Shown: piece after piece, positions 47,060-54,716 of the stretch
How positions within the stretch are numbered: position 1 is the stretch's first letter
How the letters are laid out: every line of letters starts with the position of its first letter
Source: Alphaproteobacteria bacterium
Lineage (GTDB): Bacteria; Pseudomonadota; Alphaproteobacteria; SHVP01
NCBI GenBank assembly: GCA_040216735.1
Contig: JAVJOO010000010.1
Span: 62,001-126,000, forward strand
DNA: 64,000 nucleotides
Direction of reading: 5' to 3'
Program-made: the position numbers and the translations under genes
The notes under the pieces: generated by a model
The model's database searches: none
Seen by the model: only the letters and a program-made list of their open reading frames with translations
Told to the model about the DNA's origin: nothing

Positions 47060-48327
47060 GGTTTATCACTCAGTTTTTTTGTTCCGGCGTTCACGAACAT
47101 GGGAAAGAAGCTCCGTTGGGTCTTAATCTTGATGACATCATTGACGGCGATCGTGTTGGACTTCCTCCTCTCACCACCGGCAGGGGTGATTACCTCAAGA
47201 TCGGGGCTTTCAATAACCGCAGCATTGATATCGTCGGCGTGAGCAGGAGTGACATTGTAAATGTTTTCGTAGAACTCGGTCACGGGCATGGCATCGCCGG
47301 CTTCCGTCACCAACCGGGGAATATCCTCCAGAAGCTGAGTTTTGGCAGACGACCGGCCGTCACTGTCGAAGAGGTAGAGCATTCCTTCGTCATGCCGGGG
47401 ATCATAGGACAGCATGTTGAGACCTGAGCGGCCGAAATGCGCCTGAAGGCTGGCATTGTCATGGAGAATGTTGTTATAGACTTGCCTCGCTCGATAAGAC
47501 TTCGCGAAATGGATTAGCCAGTATCGCCACCCATCGGGGTTGTTGATGGAGAACGGGCTGACGTAAGGCGCATAGAGACCGAAAGCGTCAAAGACGATCC
47601 TTTCCGCAGTGCCAAGCCAATCCCTGCGGCTCATGATCGTTTCGAGCGAACGCATTTCGTTGCTTGACAGACTCAAATGGCTTAGCTGAGCGCGCAGGCG
47701 ATCGGGATGATTTTTCTGGAGGAAGGTTATCAGCGAGCTGATGGCGAACGTGTAAAATATCTCAGCGGCCGGATAGGAGTGCATGATGTCGAGGATAGTA
47801 CCTCGTTCAACATGGCTATGGCCGCATTGATCGAGGTTGAACAGGACACTTCGATATCGGCCCTGCTCCAACAGTTCTTTCACTTTCGGATAGGCGGACT
47901 CGAAGGACTCGTTCAAATATTCGATGCGCAAGTGGAGCTTGGCGCAGGTTTGCGCGATGTTGGCCTGCATTGGCCCAACGTGCGATCTCAGAAGCTCAAT
48001 CGCTTCCCGTCTAGCGTCGTTAAAAATGAGCAGGCATTCGACTTCGATCGTGCCCAGACCCTGAGCAGCCCGATGTGCATTCACCGCCTCAACAGAGCGC
48101 TTCAGCTCCTCGATGAAGATGAGAGGTGAGCCTGCGGTGCCGCACTGGTAGCGTCCGCCACCCGCAAAGCCGTCGACAATGGCGAGCCGGAAGCGCTCTT
48201 GCTGTGGCAGTTTGCAACGGACGGTCAGATAGGCGAATACGTATTCACGCAGGATTTTGTGCTTGCGTCGCGAATGCTCTTCTAGTTTTGCACCATCGGC
48301 CCATTCATATCGCTTCTCGACCATCAT
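47056..48327 (-). CDS. tcmP: three-Cys-motif partner protein TcmP
   Basis: 423 aa. The N-terminal half reads as the TcmP family: WADGAKLEEHSRRKHKILREYVFAYLTV, RLAIVDGFAGGGRY, and VLFNLDQCGHSHV. Named because it is encoded beside the three-Cys-motif protein, as here (23 bases upstream). ATG start at 48327 with a second ATG in frame; GAGGGG lies just upstream. Its biochemical role is not established. Placement between DUF5131 and an Mrr nuclease suggests a defence system. Confidence 0.88.
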   Translation of the reverse strand: MMVEKRYEWADGAKLEEHSRRKHKILREYVFAYLTVRCKLPQQERFRLAIVDGFAGGGRYQCGTAGSPLIFIEELKRSVEAVNAHRAAQGLGTIEVECLLIFNDARREAIELLRSHVGPMQANIAQTCAKLHLRIEYLNESFESAYPKVKELLEQGRYRSVLFNLDQCGHSHVERGTILDIMHSYPAAEIFYTFAISSLITFLQKNHPDRLRAQLSHLSLSSNEMRSLETIMSRRDWLGTAERIVFDAFGLYAPYVSPFSINNPDGWRYWLIHFAKSYRARQVYNNILHDNASLQAHFGRSGLNMLSYDPRHDEGMLYLFDSDGRSSAKTQLLEDIPRLVTEAGDAMPVTEFYENIYNVTPAHADDINAAVIESPDLEVITPAGGERRKSNTIAVNDVIKIKTQRSFFPMFVNAGTKKLSDKP

Positions 48328-48350
48328 GCCCCTCGGCAGCTTCTAGCCCC

Positions 48351-49136
48351 CTAGGCGTTGGCTTGAGGCGCTATTGGCATTTCATCCCACGTCCGTCCGC
48401 GATATTCGCGGCCATTCGCCTTTTTTGAACGCTTCTTGTTGTCTTTTCCCCATGTGCCCCACTGTTTGAAAAAGAACGCGGTGCCGGCCTCCAGGCATTG
48501 AGCGTAGATTTCATCGATCCATGCCTCTTTGATTGGCCGGGCCGACCTTCCGCTTTCGCCGCCAACGATGGCCCATTGGATGCCATCGAGATCGACGGTA
48601 CCAACAGGGCCGATTAGCGGTTCAAAGGAAATGAAGCGGATTGGGGCTGGCACCTTGCGTAGTTGCAAGATGCGATCAGTGACATCTGCGTTTTCGATGC
48701 TGGTGCCGAGCCAGACATTGGGCAGTACATCGCCGATCTCTTTAGAAACAAGGGCGGCCATACGGTCCGGCCGCTTAGTGAGGATTTGGTAACTGTGGCG
48801 GGGCGTATCACGCATCACCTGCCAGACGTCGAGAATGAATGCGTCGCTTACTCGTTCATGGAACAGGTCGCTCATTGAGTTTACAAAGATCTTGCGCGCC
48901 CTACCCCAACGATGTGGTATCGAGAGGGCGGCGCGATCCTCGCGAACCACGCCGTTCCAAACGGTGCGACGACCGGTCTTGCGGGTTAAGCCTGCATATT
49001 TCTCGACACCCATTGCCTCTAGGCGGTTAGCCATCGCCATAGCATAACAATGGGTGCAGCCGTCGGTTACGATTGAACAGCCCGCGACGGGGTTCCAGGT
49101 AGCGTCAGTCCACTCAATCTGGGTTTCGGCCATCAT
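48351..49136 (-). CDS. DUF5131 (phage Gp37/Gp68) three-Cys-motif protein
   Basis: 261 aa. The N-terminus holds the three-cysteine motif CSIVTDGCTHCYA (Cys20, 27, 30), resembling an iron-sulfur radical-SAM cluster, and then NSMSDLFHERVSDAFI and FISFEPLIGPV segments typical of the family. First gene of the operon DUF5131-tcmP-Mrr-like. Family members occur in phages and in mobile defence loci; substrate unknown. Confidence 0.88.
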   Translation of the reverse strand: MMAETQIEWTDATWNPVAGCSIVTDGCTHCYAMAMANRLEAMGVEKYAGLTRKTGRRTVWNGVVREDRAALSIPHRWGRARKIFVNSMSDLFHERVSDAFILDVWQVMRDTPRHSYQILTKRPDRMAALVSKEIGDVLPNVWLGTSIENADVTDRILQLRKVPAPIRFISFEPLIGPVGTVDLDGIQWAIVGGESGRSARPIKEAWIDEIYAQCLEAGTAFFFKQWGTWGKDNKKRSKKANGREYRGRTWDEMPIAPQANA

Positions 49137-49377
49137 GCCCTCCGTGGGTTTTCCTGTTTGCCGCTAGCTTACGTGCTTTGAAACTCTTCGCGCCAAATTC
49201 GACTGCGAGAATTCGGCTAACCACTCGCAATATCGCATTATCTGTGTTTTCAGGCATTTGGTCGAGGTAGGAGCGAAGAGTTGAGCGGCGATCCATCGAC
49301 TGGACGGCACTATCAGCGATAGCGCTACGGCGACGATCCGATGCCCCTTGCGACAAGAAGCACTGAAGCGCGCTCAT
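49114..49377 (-). CDS. hypothetical protein upstream of the DUF5131 gene
   Basis: 87 aa if real, overlapping the DUF5131 start by 23 bases. The middle part (MPENTDNAILRVVSRILAVEFGAKSFKARKL) reads like a helical protein, but the beginning is unremarkable and no ribosome site stands out. It could be a small regulator of the operon, or a chance frame. No domain recognised. Confidence 0.3.
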   Translation of the reverse strand: MSALQCFLSQGASDRRRSAIADSAVQSMDRRSTLRSYLDQMPENTDNAILRVVSRILAVEFGAKSFKARKLAANRKTHGGHDGRNPD

Positions 49378-49437
49378 ATCTGGAACGTTGCGAGAGAGGA
49401 CGAGGAAGAAATCGCGACGCGGGTGTCCGGCGCTTGA

Positions 49438-49614
49438 CTACAGAAGCCTCATTTTACCAATCACCAAGATCTCTTTTGTAGGTTCACATGGCGTGGCTTC
49501 AACCAGCTCGAAACGCCCTGCTTTGACGAAGCCAGCCTTGACGATATCTACGCCTTGTTGCTCGCACCACTGGCAAATCTCATCGACAGTGAATCTACGG
49601 TCGCGCACAATCAA
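49438..49614 (-). CDS. short hypothetical protein (possible remnant)
   Basis: A 58-aa frame read from the minus strand, from TTG 49614 or GTG 49608 to the TAG at 49438-49440. The sequence looks protein-like: VRDRRFTVDEICQWCEQQGV followed by DIVKAGFVKAGRFELVEATP and a KEILVIGKM end. It has no good start. The frame runs upstream into the 38-bp tandem duplication, which shifts it and ends it at a TGA. So it may be the 3' end of a gene broken by that duplication. Confidence 0.4.
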   Translation of the reverse strand: MIVRDRRFTVDEICQWCEQQGVDIVKAGFVKAGRFELVEATPCEPTKEILVIGKMRLL

Positions 49615-49690
49615 TTCTCGCCGCAGTTGTTCATCCTTGTCGAACGTCTCCTTTCTCGCCGCAGTTGTTCATCCTTGTCGAACGTCTCCT
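49615..49690. repeat. 38-bp tandem direct repeat
   Basis: Two exact copies, period 38: the unit starts TTCTCGCCGCAGTTGTTCAT and ends CGAACGTCTCCT (49615-49652 and 49653-49690). 38 is not a multiple of 3, so the duplication shifts any frame crossing it. It lies directly upstream of the short minus-strand frame ending at 49438. The 315 bases from here to the start of the next gene at 50005 contain no gene I can support. Confidence 0.85.
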
Positions 49691-50004
49691 TGCGTTACGC
49701 GAACGTTCGATCGCGATCGGGAAGCACGTAGTCTGGATTGAAGATCTCGCCACTAGCCTGCATCCTGTCGCTGGCAGGTAAGTCGTTGAGGTGAGGGAAG
49801 GGGTACTGAAGTAGTACAGTAGAACACAGCACGAAGACTCCAAATCGCACTTGAAGGTTCACAATTGGGAGGATACCGGGTAGACGAACGCCGCTGCGGT
49901 TGCGGCTCGTTCCCGTATGTTGCGCAGAATGCGGCAGTTCACCGCCAAGAAATACAAGTGCGTTCGGAAGCCGAGGCCGCCGTCGCTTCTAAAGGAGACT
50001 AAGA

Positions 50005-51369
50005 TTGCCTGTTCAAAAGGATGAGGTTCTAGACACACTCGCGACTCACGGGAACGTCGCTCAATTTGTCGCGTTTCGTCCCAGCCATCTGGGAGTACCG
50101 AAGCAAAGTTTCTCACGCGTTGCGGGGCATGCCAGCAATTACCGGTTTTCCAATGCCTTCGAGGCTGTCAACGCGCTCTTGGCGCGCGGTGGCGAGGGTA
50201 AGGTAAATGTTCGTAGCTATCTGCCAGAGGACCCGCGAAGCAAGGAATTCGTCTACGCGCTCAGCACTGTCGACAGCGTGTTGTCTGCGGTTACAAGGCT
50301 AACCCGGGAGGGACTCTCCACAATCGTAAACGAGACGATCGACGTTTCTGATGGTGGGGTTTCAGGTGTACTGCAGAGCAATACCTTGGAGTTTAGTCCG
50401 GACGATACGCCACGTTGTGTTGAGAAGCCGGGCGTACTTTCTATGTCATTTCAGCAAGGCATGGTCCTTCTAAAAACGGTTTACGGCTTCAGGCCCGATC
50501 TTGAGGCAAGTATTTCTGAGCGGACTGAGTTCAGCATTCACCCTAGGGCGCGAGGGTGGAAGGAAACCCATACGCTTCTTTGGGAGCGTGAAGAAAATAA
50601 CGCTGCGCCGGCAACTCCGACACTCCGTTGGCCAAACAACTTTAGCCGCCTCCTTGGCGACAAAGCGTTCGGCCTGCTGGTCGCGGATGGATTAGGTGTT
50701 CCAGTGCCCCGTACGATTGTTGTGTCCCGGCGCCTTGGGCCCTTCATATTTGGGCGAGAAACAGGATCCAGCGAAGTTTGGACTCGCACTTGCCCAAGGG
50801 AACCTCAGCCCGGACTCTATACGACGGTCAAGGGTTGGTTGGATCCTTTTAGTTTGCTAGCTCGCGAAGATCCAAGTGGAGGAGACATTAGTTCTGTACT
50901 TAGGCAAGATGCCGTAAATGCCGCATGGAGTGGAGCCGCAATCGCTGCCGCAGGAGAAGGAGTCGCAATCGAAGGAGTGCAGGGAGAAGGCGACCGCCTA
51001 ATGCTGGGTCTTGATCGTCCGCAACGTCTCCCCACGGCGATATTGGCTGACGTAGAGCTTATGTATCAGCACCTCGTCGGGAAACTCGGACCAGTGCGAA
51101 TCGAGTGGGTTCATGATGGTAAGCGAACATGGTGTGTTCAGCTTCACGTCGGCACTACACAGACTAGTGATTCTACCATTGTGCCCGGCGACGTTGACGA
51201 ATGGTGGGAAATTCGCGCTGATATCGGGCTTCCCGCGATTCGTGAACGGCTTAACTTGTTACCGAAAGGGGCTGGCGTGCTGCTAGTTGGTGGCGTTGGA
51301 GTTACAAGCCACATTGCCGACCTGCTACGCAAGAAGGGTTGTCCCTCGCGCGTGGTAGCGGCAGATTGA
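50005..51369 (+). CDS. PEP-synthase/ATP-grasp-like protein of unknown function
   Basis: 454 aa from TTG 50005, with AAAGGAG at 49991-49997. No family recognised with certainty. Features suggest a rearranged PEP-synthase/PPDK-type ATP-grasp: IVNETIDVSDGGVSGVLQS (residues 107-125) resembles the ATP-grasp core; KAFGLLVADGLGVPVPRTIVV (220-240) resembles the PEP-synthase N-terminus; and GPVRIEWVHDGKRTWCVQLH (362-381) resembles the IEWA-DG-LQxRP end of the nucleotide-binding domain. It converges on the DUF7002 gene (9 bases) and belongs with the kinase-PurZ module. It could ligate or phosphorylate a nucleotide-linked substrate. Confidence 0.6.
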   Translation: MPVQKDEVLDTLATHGNVAQFVAFRPSHLGVPKQSFSRVAGHASNYRFSNAFEAVNALLARGGEGKVNVRSYLPEDPRSKEFVYALSTVDSVLSAVTRLTREGLSTIVNETIDVSDGGVSGVLQSNTLEFSPDDTPRCVEKPGVLSMSFQQGMVLLKTVYGFRPDLEASISERTEFSIHPRARGWKETHTLLWEREENNAAPATPTLRWPNNFSRLLGDKAFGLLVADGLGVPVPRTIVVSRRLGPFIFGRETGSSEVWTRTCPREPQPGLYTTVKGWLDPFSLLAREDPSGGDISSVLRQDAVNAAWSGAAIAAAGEGVAIEGVQGEGDRLMLGLDRPQRLPTAILADVELMYQHLVGKLGPVRIEWVHDGKRTWCVQLHVGTTQTSDSTIVPGDVDEWWEIRADIGLPAIRERLNLLPKGAGVLLVGGVGVTSHIADLLRKKGCPSRVVAAD

Positions 51370-51378
51370 AGTGATTAT

Positions 51379-52071
51379 TCAAGGCTTGTCGTCATCATTT
51401 GCGTGTGGTGCGCGCCAAACTTCATTGACTATCTTGTCATTCATCACTTCATGGACAGCCAGTAGGTGGTCAGATACGTCGGGCACCGAGTGCTCGACGA
51501 GCAACTCGACGACGTTGTTTTCCGCCCGGCGCGTACGTGCTCTGTCCTCAAATGGAAAATCGTGGACCGTCTTGAAGGTCTTGTGGCCGCGCGGCTGGGG
51601 CTTAAACAAGGTTGAGCCGCTGTTGATCGGGCTTAGGCGGATACGATCTCTGTGTGTTGCCACTAGGGCTCGTGCATCCAAGGTCAGCACGGTTTGGAGT
51701 TGATCTCGATAGGCGCGCGCTCGTAGTAGCCTCCAGATGCGTTCGCGCGACAACCAGAAAAACGTGTAGGAATTGAGCAAGCAATACCAATCAGTCGGCG
51801 TTAGACCGTCCTCGAGGCACTTCTCTAGTGCGCCATCAGACATTGGCTTTTGATCGCGGATCACAGCACCTTTACGATGCGGATGACTTAGGGGAACGGA
51901 CTCGGGTCTACGAATTCTGCCGTAGCGTTTCCGTTTCTCTCCTTTGACCGCGTAGTCCTCTAGGAGAGCCCCAACACTCATGAGGCCACGCTCTCTAATT
52001 GCTGGCCATGCGCCCTGATGGGCCATGTGCCAGAGACGCGGATATTGCCGGACAAGCTCCTCTTCAGTCAT
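51379..52071 (-). CDS. DUF7002 family protein
   Basis: 230 aa. The start PRLWHMAHQGAWPAIRERGLMS is followed by PMSDGALEKCLEDGLTPTDWY, FFWLSRERIWRLLRARAYRD and RIRLSPINSGSTLF, a set I associate with DUF7002. The LWHMAHQGAWPAIRERGL opening resembles the first strand-helix of ADP-ribosyltransferase-like DarT/RNA 2'-phosphotransferase folds, so a role in modifying a nucleic acid or nucleotide is conceivable. Overlaps the PurZ-like gene by ATGA, so both are translated from one mRNA. Confidence 0.55.
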   Translation of the reverse strand: MTEEELVRQYPRLWHMAHQGAWPAIRERGLMSVGALLEDYAVKGEKRKRYGRIRRPESVPLSHPHRKGAVIRDQKPMSDGALEKCLEDGLTPTDWYCLLNSYTFFWLSRERIWRLLRARAYRDQLQTVLTLDARALVATHRDRIRLSPINSGSTLFKPQPRGHKTFKTVHDFPFEDRARTRRAENNVVELLVEHSVPDVSDHLLAVHEVMNDKIVNEVWRAPHANDDDKP

Positions 52072-53675
52072 TGGGATGGCTTGCGTTCTATCACGCCATC
52101 AGCAGCGAATGCCTTCGAAACCATTGAGACAGGGATTCCCGTGACGCGTTCAACGCGCTCGATAAAGCTGAGCGCCTCTACATTCAGCTCGTCGAAACAT
52201 TTCGCTTTCCGGTTCTCAATCCCGAAGTAATCCGCAAACGTGACAGCGATCTCGGTGGCACCGTTTATCGCTGCTGCGTCACCCAATTGCGCCCAGTCGA
52301 ACTCGGCTAGCCTGCGCTGCTTCCCGGAGACTGTGCCCGTCTCAGTGGATTTAAGCTCATCAATAGGGATCTTTGATCGCTGACTGAGTGTCTCGTAGCC
52401 TATTTCTTCGCCGATCCAACCCGATGGACCACCTACCCGGATCGGGTAGGTGCGCAATACCATAATGACGTTGCGGACATGCATTGGTGCGACGCCGGCA
52501 TCGGCGAGGCAGCCAGCGACGGAGGTCTCACGGGAAGTGACGTGCGGATAGAGGCCATGGTGGATGCTCAGCATTGTCCCTTGCGTGCCCTCGATAAGCA
52601 CCGTCGACTCATTTTCCTGGAGTAGACCCAAGCGGTCTCGCACTTTTCTCAAAAACGGAGCGAGTGCGTCGACGTCGCGTGCTAGTCGCACCGGTGGTCC
52701 GAAGGTCTTGTTTCCCTTTCCCCGGTTTAGAATTTTGCGAGCGTTTGCGGCGCCTACTCCCTGTCCGGTCGTTGAGATATTCTGCAGGCCGCCACTTTCA
52801 ACATCTCTGTCGGCTTCTTCGATGATCATGGCCTGCGGATCGATTGAGAGCCGTTCTCCGGACAGCTTATGGTCTGCGATCTCTTTCATGAGCTGCGGCA
52901 ACCAGATCGTCGAGCCGGCGCCGATCAATATCTCCGCCCTTGGGTTCGCGCCTGTGCCGGAGGGAAGCTGAACGTATTTGTAGGGTGGTTCAGCCACCCT
53001 ATGACCGGCATTCGGACCTCCAATTCGGACAAGAGCATTGTAACGTGTAGCGATGTGGGCGCAGACATTTCCCTTGCCTTCGCTTCCGTATTGCCCACCT
53101 ACGAGGACGTCGACAAGCTTCTGGTGACCTTGTGCCCCTGCCCCGAGCCCGCGCCAGGCTGCAGCCGTTCTTGCTAACAACACTGCATTGTAGTGATCCG
53201 TCTGGAGGACTAGGTCGGCGATACTAGCGAGGTTGCTCACCAAACGCTCGGTCCCGTGGCTGGCCGCATCACCGTAAGTATCGAATTCGCGAAGTTCCCT
53301 CGGTCGGCTTAGATACCTTCGCTCGAGTTCGTCTGGCGACGCAGTGAGATGAACATGAAAAACAGCGTCACCGAACTGTTCACGTAGTGCTATTAGTTGA
53401 GGTTTGATCCTGACTGAGTCCAGGAGAAGGAGCTCGGCATCAAGTCCCTCTCCAAGCGCTTCACTAACCGCATGGGCTACCCAACGCCCGCCAGTCTCGC
53501 TATCAAGTCGGTCCCCCGCCTCCTGCAGCGATCTCCTTTCATTTTCGCAACCGGTAGTAGAAAGTATGTACTTTCGGGTTGATACTCGAGCGGCGCCAAA
53601 CTCTCGCTCAAGGGCTGCTGCGAACTCCGATTTGCCTGCCCCAATGGGCCCCGAGGTCACTACAATGCTCCTCAC
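52068..53675 (-). CDS. P-loop kinase fused to PurZ-like adenylosuccinate synthetase
   Basis: 535 aa from GTG 53675, preceded by GGGGGTGA (near-perfect Shine-Dalgarno); an earlier GTG 53684 is the alternative. Residues 1-180 are a P-loop kinase: GPIGAGKS (9-16), SLQEAGDRLD, a DSVRI strand; dNMP-kinase-like. Residues ~187-535 are a PurA-family synthetase with IEGTQGTMLSIHHGLYPHV, and YGSEGKG (196-202): the catalytic Asp of GDEGKG in PurA is Ser198 (AGC codon at 53082-53084), and GGHNAGH is GGPNAGH (His225 kept). Its ~350-aa length matches PurZ, not PurA (~430). PurZ joins dGMP and Asp; that substrate is inferred. Confidence 0.8.
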   Translation of the reverse strand: MRSIVVTSGPIGAGKSEFAAALEREFGAARVSTRKYILSTTGCENERRSLQEAGDRLDSETGGRWVAHAVSEALGEGLDAELLLLDSVRIKPQLIALREQFGDAVFHVHLTASPDELERRYLSRPRELREFDTYGDAASHGTERLVSNLASIADLVLQTDHYNAVLLARTAAAWRGLGAGAQGHQKLVDVLVGGQYGSEGKGNVCAHIATRYNALVRIGGPNAGHRVAEPPYKYVQLPSGTGANPRAEILIGAGSTIWLPQLMKEIADHKLSGERLSIDPQAMIIEEADRDVESGGLQNISTTGQGVGAANARKILNRGKGNKTFGPPVRLARDVDALAPFLRKVRDRLGLLQENESTVLIEGTQGTMLSIHHGLYPHVTSRETSVAGCLADAGVAPMHVRNVIMVLRTYPIRVGGPSGWIGEEIGYETLSQRSKIPIDELKSTETGTVSGKQRRLAEFDWAQLGDAAAINGATEIAVTFADYFGIENRKAKCFDELNVEALSFIERVERVTGIPVSMVSKAFAADGVIERKPSQ

Positions 53676-53779
53676 GGAAATCACCCCCTGCTAACGCCGA
53701 AGCTCCACTGCACCTAGATGTTGTATCAGGATGCAAGGTATGCAACAAGATGTTGAAAATAGGAAGGGAGAGTTGGCTC

Positions 53780-54346
53780 ATGAACATGCTGAGATCGGTG
53801 GTGGCCGTGTCATTCGCTAAAGGTCCAACGATCATGTTGTCGAGCGGGAAGCAGTTCGATTTCCTTGATCCCCACAACAGTGAGTTTGACATCGAGGACG
53901 TAGCGCACGGCCTAGCTCATGTTTGCCGATATGCAGGGCAGTGCAGAGATTTCTACTCAGTAGCAGAGCATAGCCTGCTCGTATCGGATATGGTGGAGGA
54001 CTACGCTTTCGAGGCACTCCTGCACGATGCGGCGGAGGCGTTCATCGGGGATATTACCCGACCACTCAAACAACTCGTGCCTGAGTTCAAGCGAATAGAG
54101 GCCGAGGTAGAAGATGCGGTTATCGAACGGTTCGGCATGCGCCGGGACTATCGAGCGACGGTAAAGGAAGCTGATCTAAGGGTGCTAGCTGCTGAACAAC
54201 TGCAGATTATGGCTCCAGGCTGCGCAGACTGGGCGCAACAAGCCGGAATCGAACCGGCACCCATAAGGGTGCGCCATCTGCGGCCATCAGAAGCAAAGCG
54301 TGAATTTCTCGCGCGATTCGCCAAACTGTGCGGCATACAAAGCTAA
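53780..54346 (+). CDS. HD-domain phosphohydrolase
   Basis: 188 aa from ATG 53780, with GGGAG upstream; longer frames through 53579 run antisense to the kinase-PurZ gene. HD metal ligands are His64 (SVAEHS), His82-Asp83 (LLHDAAEAF) and Asp132 (KEADLR); the metal-binding pattern of YfbR-like hydrolases. YfbR-type enzymes remove phosphate from deoxynucleotides; phage DatZ, which depletes dATP for Z-DNA phages, has an HD fold too. Divergent from the kinase-PurZ gene, with a shared 104-base control region. The family is generic in phage and bacteria, so DatZ-like action is only inferred. Confidence 0.8.
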   Translation: MNMLRSVVAVSFAKGPTIMLSSGKQFDFLDPHNSEFDIEDVAHGLAHVCRYAGQCRDFYSVAEHSLLVSDMVEDYAFEALLHDAAEAFIGDITRPLKQLVPEFKRIEAEVEDAVIERFGMRRDYRATVKEADLRVLAAEQLQIMAPGCADWAQQAGIEPAPIRVRHLRPSEAKREFLARFAKLCGIQS

Positions 54347-54476
54347 TGAAATACTTTGGTTGCGGTCACGGCATTCGTCTTCAGGAGCTGTCACCATCCC
54401 CAGGGTAGAGACGATCTATCGAACCCTTCGTTAGTTAGCGACTCCGCGTTGCTGAGCATTCGACCGCCCTAGCCCG

Positions 54477-54716
54477 TCAGCCAGGTGGCGCCAGATCCAG
54501 GCCCGCATAGAGGCCTTGCATCTTAGTCCAGGCCGCGTCGAGCATCGCCTTCGCGGCGGCGCGGCTGTAGCTGTAGTCGTCATTCGTCGCCCCGGTCTTC
54601 ACGACGAGGCACATCTCACCCTTGGCAATCAGGTGAGCGGTGTTGCGACGACACTTCCGCTGTCGTTGAGCCTGCTCCACCCTGACGTGGACGAGGATGT
54701 CTCTTACCCTAGGCAC
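54477..54716 (-). CDS. small protein coupled to the helicase
   Basis: 79 aa from GTG 54716, overlapping the helicase stop by 8 bases, with GGAG nine bases upstream inside the helicase gene. Sequence: MPRVRDILVHVRVEQAQRQR, then KCRRNTAHLIAKGEMCLVVK and a hydrophilic C-terminus. Two cysteines spaced ~16 residues apart might bind metal. No named family; conserved-looking composition and tight coupling make it a genuine partner of the helicase. Confidence 0.6.
   Translation of the reverse strand: MPRVRDILVHVRVEQAQRQRKCRRNTAHLIAKGEMCLVVKTGATNDDYSYSRAAAKAMLDAAWTKMQGLYAGLDLAPPG

Noticed and set aside
52068-53675. Reading of the synthetase as ordinary housekeeping purA
   Set aside because: The GSEGKG motif, shorter domain and kinase fusion do not fit; a normal purA is expected elsewhere in the core genome.
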